From Fen-1038 sp042408355 (lineage in GTDB: Bacteria > Chloroflexota > Anaerolineae > Anaerolineales > Villigracilaceae), in the NCBI GenBank assembly GCA_042408355.1, contig JBHORD010000099.1, positions 1 through 38,218 of the forward strand: 38,218 bases of DNA, read 5' to 3'. Positions 24,179 through 31,387 of this stretch are shown piece by piece; the first letter of the stretch is position 1; each line of letters starts with the position of its first letter. The notes beneath the pieces were generated by a model, which did no database searches, was not told the DNA's origin, and saw nothing but the letters and a program-made list of their open reading frames with translations. The position numbers were made by a program, and so were the translations under genes.

Positions 24179-24556
24179 ATGAATATTCCAGCCGCTCTTA
24201 AGTACACCAAGTCCGACGAATGGTTCGATCCGTCCAGCGGTGCGATGGGGCTGACCGATTATGCCCAGTCGCAGTTATCTGACATCGTCTTCGTCGAAAT
24301 TCTCGTTGACGTTGGCGATGCGCTCGAAATCGGCAAACCCATCGCTTCGGTCGAATCGGTCAAGGCGTCGGCGGAAATTTACGCGCCCGCCGCCGGAAAA
24401 GTGACCGCCGTCAACAAAGACCTTTCCAACAAACCCGAAACGCTCAACAGCGATCCATACGGCGCGGGCTGGTTGGTCAAGGTGGAAAATGGCCAGCCCG
24501 GCGACGTCATGGATTCCGCCGCGTACGAAAAGTATTGCGCGGAAAGAACACATTAA
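24179..24556 (+). CDS. gcvH: Glycine cleavage system H protein
   Basis: 125 residues, normal length. The lipoyl-carrying protein accepts the aminomethyl group from the P protein and passes it to T. The lipoylation lysine is K62 in ESVKASAEIYAP. Other family segments are MGLTDYAQSQLSDIVFVE and the C-terminal NSDPYGAGWLVKV. The start at 24179 has a GAGGAG site; the longer frame starts inside the terminator. It is under the glycine riboswitch. A palindromic repeat separates it from gcvPA. Confidence 0.97.
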   Translation: MNIPAALKYTKSDEWFDPSSGAMGLTDYAQSQLSDIVFVEILVDVGDALEIGKPIASVESVKASAEIYAPAAGKVTAVNKDLSNKPETLNSDPYGAGWLVKVENGQPGDVMDSAAYEKYCAERTH

Positions 24557-24562
24557 TGCAAT

Positions 24563-24658
24563 GCCATTGCGAACAAAGCGAAGCAATCTCAACCAACCTG
24601 CAAACAATCATCCTTGAAAGATATGAGGTTGCTTCGCCTCTTCGCTCCTCGCAATGAC
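24563..24658. repeat. Palindromic intergenic repeat, copy 2, between gcvH and gcvPA
   Basis: A diverged copy of the 317-400 element: CCATTGCGAAC, GAAGCAATCTC, then GGTTGCTTCG and CCTCGCAATGAC on the other arm. It lies inside the gcv transcription unit and would form a large hairpin in its mRNA. Confidence 0.85.
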
Positions 24659-24670
24659 AAGTGAGATAAT

Positions 24671-26026
24671 ATGACCTATATACCTATAAGTCCAAAAGAA
24701 CGGGACGCGATGCTGGAGACCATCGGAGTCAAAACGCTCGATGATCTTTTTAAAGATGTGCCGGCCAAACATCGTTTCCCTAAACTAAATCTGCCGCCCG
24801 CGCTGACCGAAATGGAAGCAGCGGCTGAACTGGCAGACATCGCCGCCAACAACGAAAATGTGCGCGGCGATTTGATTTCTTTCCTCGGCGCAGGCATCTA
24901 CAACCACTATATTCCATCCGTTGTGGATCACATGCTGCGGCGCGGCGAATTCTATACCGCCTATACACCCTATCAGCCGGAAATTTCGCAGGGCACCCTG
25001 CAGGGCATCTTCGAATATCAATCGCTGATGACTATATTGACTGGCATGGAAGTTTCCAACGCCTCGCACTACGACGGCGCAACCGCCGCGGCAGAAGCCG
25101 TCAACATGGCATACGCCCAATTCCGCGGCAAACGCACAAAGGCGGTGGTCTCGCCAAGCGTTCATCCGCAATACCGCGCCGTCATCCGCACGTACACGCA
25201 AGGCATGGAACTGCAGGTCGCGGGCGATGACGCGAACGCCGATCTTGAGTCCGGCCCCGACGCGCTGGCGGCGCTGATAGACGACACCACCATGATCGTC
25301 ATCGTGCAGTATCCCGATTTCTTCGGGCGCATCTACGATTACACCAAACTCATCGAAGCCGCGCACGCAAAAGGCGCGATGGCTTGCGTGGTCGCCAATC
25401 CGACTGCGTTAGCGCTCTTCAAGACGCCGGGCGAGATGGGCGCGGACATCGTCGTCGGCGACGGTCAGCCGCTCGGCATCCCCATGTGGTACGGCGGCCC
25501 GACGGTTGGATTCTTCACGACGAAGAAATCGTTCGTCCATAAAATGGCGGGACGACTCGTTGGAGAGACCGTTGATAGTCACGGACAGCGCGCCTATGTT
25601 CTGACGCTCACCGCGCGTGAACAACACATCAAACGCGAGCGCGCCACATCCAACATTTGCACCAATCAGGGATTGCTCGCGCTGGCTTCCGCGATTTATA
25701 TGTCACTGCTTGGCAAAAGCGGCATGAGGCAGGTCGCCGAACTTTGTTATCACAAAGCCCATTACGCCGCCGAGCAACTCAGCAAAATTGACGGCATGGG
25801 CTTGTGTTTTAATGAACCGTTCTTCCATGAATTCGCTCTATGCGTCAATCGTCCCGTCGAAGAAGTCAACGCCCATTTGCTCGAGCACGGCATCATCGGC
25901 GGCTATGATCTCGGTCAGGATTATCCGTCCCTCAAAAATCACATGCTGATTGCGGTCACCGAGATGAACACGAAAGAAGAGATTGATGCGCTGGTCGAAG
26001 TTCTTTCGGAGGTAAACCATGACTGA
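24671..26026 (+). CDS. gcvPA: Glycine dehydrogenase (decarboxylating) subunit 1
   Basis: 451 residues, equivalent to the N-terminal half of single-chain GcvP. The P protein decarboxylates glycine and moves its aminomethyl group to lipoyl-GcvH. The start MTYIPISPKERDAMLETIG is typical of the split form. AGIYNHYIPSVVDHM, TPYQPEISQGTLQ, FEYQSLMTILTGMEVSNASHYDGA (read in part) and TCTAREQHI-like LTAREQHIKRE are conserved. Its end overlaps gcvPB by 8 bases (ATGACTGA), so the two subunits are made together. Confidence 0.97.
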   Translation: MTYIPISPKERDAMLETIGVKTLDDLFKDVPAKHRFPKLNLPPALTEMEAAAELADIAANNENVRGDLISFLGAGIYNHYIPSVVDHMLRRGEFYTAYTPYQPEISQGTLQGIFEYQSLMTILTGMEVSNASHYDGATAAAEAVNMAYAQFRGKRTKAVVSPSVHPQYRAVIRTYTQGMELQVAGDDANADLESGPDALAALIDDTTMIVIVQYPDFFGRIYDYTKLIEAAHAKGAMACVVANPTALALFKTPGEMGADIVVGDGQPLGIPMWYGGPTVGFFTTKKSFVHKMAGRLVGETVDSHGQRAYVLTLTAREQHIKRERATSNICTNQGLLALASAIYMSLLGKSGMRQVAELCYHKAHYAAEQLSKIDGMGLCFNEPFFHEFALCVNRPVEEVNAHLLEHGIIGGYDLGQDYPSLKNHMLIAVTEMNTKEEIDALVEVLSEVNHD

Positions 26027-27524
26027 AGCAGTGATGGAAACGACCGCGAAGATTGTCGAACCGACCATCTTCGATTTATCCTCACCCGGACGCATCGGCG
26101 TCTCTTTCCCGGACCCGGATGTGCCGCGTGCCGAATTGCCTCAATCCATGCTGAGAGGCGACCTGCCCCTCCCCGAACTCGCGGAAGTGGATGTGGTCCG
26201 GCATTACATGCATCTCAGCAAATTCAACTACAGCGTGGACGGCGGCTTCTATCCGCTCGGTTCGTGCACGATGAAATACAACCCGAAGATTGACGAAGAC
26301 ACCTGCCGCCTGCCCGGGTTTTTGCACACGCATCCACTCCAGCCGATCGAAACCGTGCAGGGCAATCTTGCATTGATGTACACGCTTCAGGAATGGTTGA
26401 AAGAAATCAGCGGCTTCTCTGCCGTGACACTCCAGCCCGCGGCCGGCGCACACGGGGAATTGACCGGCGTGTTGATTATGCGCGCCTATCACAAAGCGCG
26501 CGGCGACACGAAGCGCAGGAAAATGCTCATCCCCGATTCCGCACATGGGACAAATCCCGCCTCATCGGGCATGATCGGATTGCAGATCGTTCAAATCCCA
26601 TCCGACGCGCGCGGCAACGTTGACCTGAAAGCATTGAAAGAACATTGCGACGACACCGTCGTCGGCATGATGCTGACCAATCCCAACACGCTGGGTTTGT
26701 TCGATGAGAACATCGAAGAAGTCATCAAGATGGTTCACGACTGCGGCGGATTGATGTACGGCGACGGAGCAAACCTCAACGCATTGCTCGGCATTGTCCG
26801 CCCCGGCGATCTCGGCTTCGACGTGATGCACTTCAATTTGCATAAGACCTTCGCCGTCCCGCATGGAGGCGGCGGACCCGGTTCAGGTCCGGTTGGCGTC
26901 GCCGCGCATCTCGCGGATTTCCTGCCCGAACCGCTGGTCGGCATCATCGAAGAAGGCGACGACGAAACGCCTCCCTTGTTTGGTTTTGTCAGACCTGCCA
27001 AATCCATCGGACGCGTCAAAGCCTTCCACGGACATTTCGGCGGCGGACTTGTGCGCGCTTATACCTACATTGCCATGCACGGGCCGGACGGTTTGAAAGA
27101 TATCGCCCAGTACGCGGTGCTGAATGCAAACTATTTGCTGGCGCGTTTACGCAACACCTATCATGTTCCGTTTGACCGCATCTGCATGCACGAGTTTGTC
27201 GCCGAAGGACGATTCGAAGGATCGGATGTGCGCGCCCTGGATATTGCCAAGCGGTTGATGGATTACAACTTCCATCCGCCGACGAACTACTTCCCGCTTA
27301 TCGTGCATGAGGCGTTGATGATCGAGCCGACCGAAACCGAAAACAAGGACACGCTCGACGCCTTCGCCGACGCGCTGATCAAAATTGCGGAGGAAGCGAA
27401 GACGAAGCCGGAACTCCTCCACAACGCGCCGCTCACCACGCAATTCGGCCGCATGGATGAAGTCAAAGCCGCGCGCGATCTGGTGTTGTGCTGCTGGCTG
27501 CCGGAAGATTATGAAAAACAGTAA
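26019..27524 (+). CDS. gcvPB: Glycine dehydrogenase (decarboxylating) subunit 2
   Basis: 501 residues, equivalent to the C-terminal half of GcvP and carrying the PLP site. The pyridoxal-binding lysine is in FNLHKTFAVPHGGGGPG. YPLGSCTMKYNPKI, PDSAHGTNPASSG and DGANLNALLGIVRPGD are further signatures. It forms an alpha2beta2 complex with GcvPA. No gcvT or lpd is seen downstream, so the T protein must be encoded elsewhere. Confidence 0.97.
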   Translation: MTEAVMETTAKIVEPTIFDLSSPGRIGVSFPDPDVPRAELPQSMLRGDLPLPELAEVDVVRHYMHLSKFNYSVDGGFYPLGSCTMKYNPKIDEDTCRLPGFLHTHPLQPIETVQGNLALMYTLQEWLKEISGFSAVTLQPAAGAHGELTGVLIMRAYHKARGDTKRRKMLIPDSAHGTNPASSGMIGLQIVQIPSDARGNVDLKALKEHCDDTVVGMMLTNPNTLGLFDENIEEVIKMVHDCGGLMYGDGANLNALLGIVRPGDLGFDVMHFNLHKTFAVPHGGGGPGSGPVGVAAHLADFLPEPLVGIIEEGDDETPPLFGFVRPAKSIGRVKAFHGHFGGGLVRAYTYIAMHGPDGLKDIAQYAVLNANYLLARLRNTYHVPFDRICMHEFVAEGRFEGSDVRALDIAKRLMDYNFHPPTNYFPLIVHEALMIEPTETENKDTLDAFADALIKIAEEAKTKPELLHNAPLTTQFGRMDEVKAARDLVLCCWLPEDYEKQ

Positions 27525-27553
27525 TCGCTGATTGGTCTTTGGCGAAATGGAAA

Positions 27554-27585
27554 AGCCTCGAGGGTTTGAACCCTCGAGGCTCTTT
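27554..27585 (+). terminator. Intrinsic terminator of the gcv genes
   Basis: AGCCTCGAGGG (27554-27564) and CCCTCGAGGCT (27571-27581) form a perfect 11-bp stem around TTTGAA, followed by CTTT. The T tract is short but the stem is very stable. Confidence 0.75.
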
Positions 27586-27591
27586 CAATGC

Positions 27592-27597
27592 TATACT
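27592..27597 (+). promoter_or_regulatory. Candidate -10 element of the LigB-like gene
   Basis: TATACT lies about 26 bases before the ATG at 27623. The nearest -35-like TTGAAC falls in the terminator loop at 20-base spacing, so the promoter is only partly supported. Confidence 0.35.
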
Positions 27598-27622
27598 ATT
27601 CGCACGAACCCAGGAGAGCAAT

Positions 27623-28432
27623 ATGCCGCTCATTTATAGCTGCATCGCGCCACATGCTGGAGATTTGATTCCAGAAACCGTTGAAGATAAAAACAAAATC
27701 GCGCTGACGCGCAATACCATGCTTGAAATGGGACGACATTTGCAAGCCCTCGCGCCAGAAATCGTGATCGTCATCAATCCGCATGGATTTCGCGTGCAAA
27801 GCGCGTTGAGCGTTTGCGTCGCCGAAAAAGCCGTCGGCGACTGGTCGCCCGATGTGAGGCTCGAATTTGATTTGGAACCCAACCTCGCCAATTCAATCGC
27901 AGACAAAGCGGCAGAAATGAACGTCCCGGTTGTGAAATATATTTATGGCGCAAGCGGCGGCGAAAGTTGTTTCATTCCGCTGGATTGGGGCGCGGTGGTT
28001 CCGCTTTATTTTTTAGGTCATCGCTTCGACCCCAAGCCGAAACTGATTCACATCAGCCCCATGCGGACTCTGCCGCTTCAATGGCACTATGACTTTGGCC
28101 GCGCCCTCGGACAAATCGTCAACCAGTCATCGCAACGCATCGCCATCATCACCAGCGCGGATCAGGCGCACGCCCATCATGCCGCAGGCCCCTACGGATT
28201 CGCCCCCGACGCGGCGCAATATGATTCGATGATGCAGGATGTGATTCGCAATCAGCGGCTCGACGATCTTTTATCCATGGACGCGGCGCTTGTCGAAAAC
28301 GCCAAGCCCGACAGCCTTTGGCCCACGTTGATTCTCGCCGGCGCGCTCAGGGAAAGCCCGATGTGGGGCAACTTGCTTTCTTACGAAATCAACGAATACT
28401 TCGGAATTTTATGCGCCGAGTATCAGGCGTAA
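27623..28432 (+). CDS. Class III extradiol dioxygenase-like protein (LigB fold; Memo relative)
   Basis: 269 residues from an ATG with AGGAGAG upstream. It fits the LigB-type extradiol dioxygenase superfamily, which also includes Memo proteins. Histidines expected at the metal site are H11 (IAPHAGDL), H54 (VINPHGF) and a His cluster in ADQAHAHHAAGPYGF. LDWGAVVPLYFL is another family segment. In aromatic-degrading bacteria these enzymes open catechol rings with ferrous iron. Here no other aromatic pathway genes are adjacent and a DUF1786 gene follows, so the substrate is unknown. The protein may instead belong to Memo-like proteins that accompany AMMECR1 and radical SAM genes. Confidence 0.8.
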   Translation: MPLIYSCIAPHAGDLIPETVEDKNKIALTRNTMLEMGRHLQALAPEIVIVINPHGFRVQSALSVCVAEKAVGDWSPDVRLEFDLEPNLANSIADKAAEMNVPVVKYIYGASGGESCFIPLDWGAVVPLYFLGHRFDPKPKLIHISPMRTLPLQWHYDFGRALGQIVNQSSQRIAIITSADQAHAHHAAGPYGFAPDAAQYDSMMQDVIRNQRLDDLLSMDAALVENAKPDSLWPTLILAGALRESPMWGNLLSYEINEYFGILCAEYQA

Positions 28433-28474
28433 TAACTTCGTTTTTGAATCACTCTATATTTCAGCGGAACAACA

Positions 28475-29659
28475 ATGAAAATTCTTACCGTTGACATCGG
28501 CACCGGCACGCAGGATATTTTCCTTTACGATTCGCGCCTCGATATCGAAAACGGCTTCAAGTTGATCCTGCCCTCGCCGACGATGATGATTCACCGCCGG
28601 ATCAAAGAAGCGACGAAAAGTAAATCGCCGATTCTGTTGACGGGTCATCAAATGGGCGGTGGCCCCTCGGCATGGGCGGCAGAAGCGCACGCCCGCGCCG
28701 GCCTTCCGATTTACGCGACGCCCGAGGCGGCCACGACGCTCAATGACGAACTCGATAAAGTCGAAGCGCTCGGAATCAAAATCATTTCGGACGATGAAGC
28801 CAATCGTCTTCCGTCCGCCGTCCGCCGCCTCGAATTGCGTGATTTTGATTTTGACGCTATAACCGAAGCCTTCAACCGTTTTGGCATCTCGCTTCAAAGC
28901 CTGGACGCAGTGGCGGTTGCCGTTTTCGATCACGGCGCGGCGCCTGCCGGCGTCTCCGACCGGCAATTTCGATTCGATTACCTTGATAAACGAATCCGCG
29001 AGAAAAATTCTCTATCGGCTTTTGCGTATCTCTCGGCGGATATTCCGCCCATCATGTCGCGGCTTCAATCTGTGGCGGACTCGGCGCGCGGGCTCGATTG
29101 TCCGCTCATCGTCATGGACACCGCGCCAGCTGCAGTTTTAGGCGCAACGTTCGATCCGGTTGTCGCCAAACGCAAACGCATATTAATTGCCAATGTCGGA
29201 AACTTCCATACGCTGGCGTTCCGGCTCGGATACAATGGAATCGAAGGTTTATTCGAGCATCACACGGGTGAAATCAATTTACAAAAACTTGAATCGCTTC
29301 TGCGCGCGCTGGCGGATGGTTCGCTCAAACACGCAGACGTTTTCAACGATATGGGGCACGGCGCGTTGATCTATGGCAAGGAACCGCTTGAACTTGGCAA
29401 AGATGATTTTGACGTCGTGGTCACCGGCCCGCGGCGTTCCATGTTTCCCCTCGCCCCTTCCCCTCTTCCAGTGGGAGAAGGGTCAGGAGCGAGGAGGTTG
29501 ATTCCTTATTTCGCTGTTCCTTTTGGCGACATGATGATCGCGGGATGTTTCGGTTTACTGGCGGCAACAGCGGAGGTATTGCCAAATTTAGCCGCGCCGA
29601 TTCGAGATTCGCTTGCAGGCAGGGGTACGCGCGGCGTTGCGCCGTGGGATGTGGATTGA
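28475..29659 (+). CDS. DUF1786 family protein with a repeat-derived insertion
   Basis: 394 residues of the DUF1786 family. MKILTVDIGTGTQDIFLYD opens it, followed by LTGHQMGGGPSAWAAEAHA, MDTAPAAVLGAT and IANVGNFHTLAF. The fold resembles actin-like ASKHA ATPases (DIGTGTQD and VGNFHT), though activity is not established. Residues about 324-342 (PLAPSPLPVGEGSGARR) are encoded by an intergenic-type palindromic repeat at 29447-29493 inserted in frame. The conserved text resumes at IPYFAVPFGDMMIAGCFGL. The last residues (RGVAPWDVD) are encoded within a 28-bp direct repeat seen again at 30697. It follows the LigB-like gene by 42 bases. Confidence 0.85.
   Translation: MKILTVDIGTGTQDIFLYDSRLDIENGFKLILPSPTMMIHRRIKEATKSKSPILLTGHQMGGGPSAWAAEAHARAGLPIYATPEAATTLNDELDKVEALGIKIISDDEANRLPSAVRRLELRDFDFDAITEAFNRFGISLQSLDAVAVAVFDHGAAPAGVSDRQFRFDYLDKRIREKNSLSAFAYLSADIPPIMSRLQSVADSARGLDCPLIVMDTAPAAVLGATFDPVVAKRKRILIANVGNFHTLAFRLGYNGIEGLFEHHTGEINLQKLESLLRALADGSLKHADVFNDMGHGALIYGKEPLELGKDDFDVVVTGPRRSMFPLAPSPLPVGEGSGARRLIPYFAVPFGDMMIAGCFGLLAATAEVLPNLAAPIRDSLAGRGTRGVAPWDVD
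29447..29493. repeat. CCCCTCGCC...GGGG palindromic repeat, copy 2, inside a coding sequence
   Basis: CCCCTCGCCCCTTCCCCTCT is followed by an inverted arm GTGGGAGAAGGG. It resembles the intergenic copies at 22072-22110 and 33269-33304 but sits in frame in the DUF1786 gene. Confidence 0.8.
29630..29657. repeat. 28-bp direct repeat, left copy
   Basis: CGCGGCGTTGCGCCGTGGGA and the following TGTGGATT make 28 bases identical to 30697-30724. This copy encodes the end of the DUF1786 protein. The two copies bracket the thymidylate-kinase-like gene at a distance of 1,067 bases. Confidence 0.9.
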
Positions 29660-29712
29660 CCAGCCCCCAAGCCTCGAGTCTGATTTGCTGTCTGATGTCA
29701 CGCAATTTCTCC

Positions 29713-29762
29713 TCAGCGCGGCATTCATGTCGTCTGAAAATGCGAGATATTGCATTTTTCTG
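29713..29762. repeat. CATTCATGTCG repeat family, copy 1 (diverged)
   Basis: GCGCGGCATTCATGTCGTCT is followed by GAAAATGCGAGATATTGCAT. It matches copies at 29797-29870 and 35383-35437, which carry the fuller palindrome with GCGAGA...TCTCGCGCTAC. Confidence 0.7.
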
Positions 29763-29796
29763 AATTATTTCGACAAACCAGATATGAGCGTCTGTC

Positions 29797-29870
29797 CCGC
29801 GACATTCATGTTGCCGGCCATACCTCGGGCGTCTGCGCCAAAGGCGAGATAAATCTCGCGCTACGCGATT
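29797..29870. repeat. CATTCATGTCG repeat family, copy 2
   Basis: CGCGACATTCATGTTGCCGG starts the copy; GGCGAGATAAATCTCGCGCT with a CGAGAT/ATCTCG pair ends it. Together with copy 1 it occupies much of the 349-base gap between the DUF1786 and kinase-like genes. Confidence 0.75.
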
Positions 29871-30008
29871 GTCAGATTAATTTGTTAATTTGCAACATCT
29901 CGCCCTCCTTGGTAAGGCAAGTGATTTAATTTTCGCGGCTCTCGTCATGATACAATCCGTCATGAAATGGGAACGCCGGAAAAAACGGCGGGGGGCAGGA
30001 ATTTACCG

Positions 30009-30668
30009 ATGGTCGCGGTCATCGGAGCGGACGGATCGGGAAAGTCCACCGTCTTAAGTTCGCTCGCTCAAAATTTCAGGCATAAGGCAGTGCGCGATAT
30101 TTACATTCTGAATCGTTTCAGCAGAAAAATCCAAACGGCAGGGTCAATAAAGAACTACAATAAGTTGCCGCGCAGCAGCCTGGTTTCAATTGTGAAATTA
30201 GTCTTCTACACATTCTATTGGATCATCAAATTCCATTTCAAAATCGCCCCCATGAGGCGCAGAGGAACATTGATTCTGTGCGATCACTTTTATTTCCTGG
30301 GGCTGGCATTGGATCCATTGAAATACCGCTATGGTGGGCCGCCGCATTTGCCAGCCTGGATTATGAATATCATCCCGCAACCCGATATTTACATTTTGCT
30401 CGATGGACCCTGTGAACTTCTTTATCAGCGCAAACAGGAGGTCAATTTCAATGAGCTGAAAATTCTTATCAACAAACATCGCAAATTTATTTTGGAGATC
30501 GAAAACGGCTATGTCATTGACGCGGCGGAATCCGTCGAGGACATTACCGTCCGAATGTCAGAAATCATCGTTCAAGCCATTGAACGTCCTCCGTGCCAGA
30601 AACGCGGCGCTTCTCTGCTGATTATGTTATTTATGCTGTTTATGACTGGCTCATATTGGCTTTCCTAA
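30009..30668 (+). CDS. Thymidylate-kinase-like P-loop protein
   Basis: 219 residues from ATG 30009, preceded by GGCAGGA; a longer frame begins at 29967. The Walker A is GADGSGKST at 6-14. ILCDHFYFLGLALD corresponds to the LID/substrate Arg-region and DIYILLDGPCELLYQRK to the thymidylate-kinase-like VFLDVDP-type strand and Arg helix. It is not the housekeeping Tmk: motifs are diverged and the protein ends in a hydrophobic tail (LLIMLFMLFMTGSYWL). Such proteins occur next to surface-glycan genes and may phosphorylate a lipid or nucleotide. Base composition is richer in A and T than in neighbours. It is bracketed by 28-bp direct repeats, suggesting acquisition. Confidence 0.7.
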   Translation: MVAVIGADGSGKSTVLSSLAQNFRHKAVRDIYILNRFSRKIQTAGSIKNYNKLPRSSLVSIVKLVFYTFYWIIKFHFKIAPMRRRGTLILCDHFYFLGLALDPLKYRYGGPPHLPAWIMNIIPQPDIYILLDGPCELLYQRKQEVNFNELKILINKHRKFILEIENGYVIDAAESVEDITVRMSEIIVQAIERPPCQKRGASLLIMLFMLFMTGSYWLS

Positions 30669-30696
30669 TGGGAATCTGCCGCCAATCGAGGGCGGA

Positions 30697-30724
30697 CGCG
30701 GCGTTGCGCCGTGGGATGTGGATT
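30697..30724. repeat. 28-bp direct repeat, right copy
   Basis: Identical to 29630-29657. It is directly followed by GATTAATCTGTTAATC (30721-30736), itself a palindrome of GATTAA and TTAATC. This copy lies between the kinase-like gene and the stop end of the DUF5519-like gene. Confidence 0.9.
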
Positions 30725-30730
30725 AATCTG

Positions 30731-31081
30731 TTAATCGGAATCCGCTTCAAGTCGGCGCGGGTGGCGCTGTTTCATCGCAATGTCATAAGAGCGTTTCAAT
30801 AATGCGATCGCTTTTTCAACATCCCCATCTTCTTTCAGATAAAAACTAATCCAGCCTGTCTCCGGCAGAATATGATGCGGCCGCGCCTCCCCCGCCGCGA
30901 CGATCTCATCGCGGATCTTCTTCGGGAAGGGAATATCCACCAACGCGTCGCCGTGAATGTGGCCAATCTCGCGTTTGCCGATGCGAAATTCCACGCCGCC
31001 GAAGCGGTGCGGATGCGCCTCGATACTATCCCATGTGAGCAAGGTATCGATAATTTGTTTCGATGCGCCGCGAACCGGCAT
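30731..31081 (-). CDS. DUF5519 (luciferase-domain) family protein
   Basis: 116 residues. SIEAHPHRFGGVEFRIGKREIGHIHGDALVDIPFPKKIRDEI (described here in parts: HPHRFGGVEF, GHIHGD, VDIPFP) and ARPHHILPETGWISFYL match the DUF5519 or luciferase-domain family. Conserved His residues in HPHRF and HIHGD could form a small binding site, but no activity is established. No strong ribosome binding site is seen. The gene runs opposite to the kinase-like gene and ends near the right direct repeat; a repeat-rich spacer separates it from glmS. Confidence 0.8.
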   Translation of the reverse strand: MPVRGASKQIIDTLLTWDSIEAHPHRFGGVEFRIGKREIGHIHGDALVDIPFPKKIRDEIVAAGEARPHHILPETGWISFYLKEDGDVEKAIALLKRSYDIAMKQRHPRRLEADSD

Positions 31082-31097
31082 AATGATTTATCCATCC

Positions 31098-31166
31098 TGG
31101 CGGTCGAGTAGGCGGCGGGGTCTCGATACATCCTATGATTACTCGACCGCCGCCGCATCGAGACCC
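31098..31166. repeat. GGTCGAGTA repeat family, copy 1
   Basis: CGGTCGAGTA (31101-31110) pairs with TACTCGACCG (31140-31149), and GGTCTCGAT (31119-31127) pairs with ATCGAGACC (31157-31165). The two pairs are interleaved rather than nested, so they are alternative or pseudoknot-like pairings. Confidence 0.75.
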
Positions 31167-31265
31167 ATGTAACAGAGCAGACGGACAAAGCGCTTCTTAC
31201 TTGATGAGTAACATCATCTATCATCCGTCAATCAATGAGAATATAATCCAGAAACTTGACAATTC

Positions 31266-31371
31266 GGTGGTCGAGTACGAAGGTATCGAGACCACCACTA
31301 ACAAGAATTATTTCAATTACATGGTGGTTTCGATACGTTCCGCGACAAGTATACGGGACTACTCAACCACC
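31266..31371. repeat. GGTCGAGTA repeat family, copy 2, before glmS
   Basis: The left half GGTGGTCGAGTA...TATCGAGACCACC (31266-31296) is itself palindromic. The right half GGTGGTTTCGATACG...ACTCAACCACC (31323-31371) is an inverted, longer version of it. The right end runs into the glmS GAGGAG ribosome binding site (31372-31377). A TATAAT lies at 31242-31247 but has no clear -35. Confidence 0.8.
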
Positions 31372-31387
31372 GAGGAGAAACGTACGA

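Noticed and set aside
29641..30008. A small gene between the DUF1786 and kinase-like genes
   Set aside because: The short frames here (for example 29613-29852) are built from repeat copies and lack a ribosome binding site.
31242..31261. TATAAT (31242) and TTGACA (31256) as a glmS promoter
   Set aside because: Both hexamers are perfect, but they are in the wrong order for one promoter, and neither has a partner at 16-18 bases.
31256..31387. An N-terminal extension of GlmS by 44 residues
   Set aside because: The extension is encoded by a palindromic repeat. GlmS needs Cys directly after the initiator Met, which fits ATG 31388.
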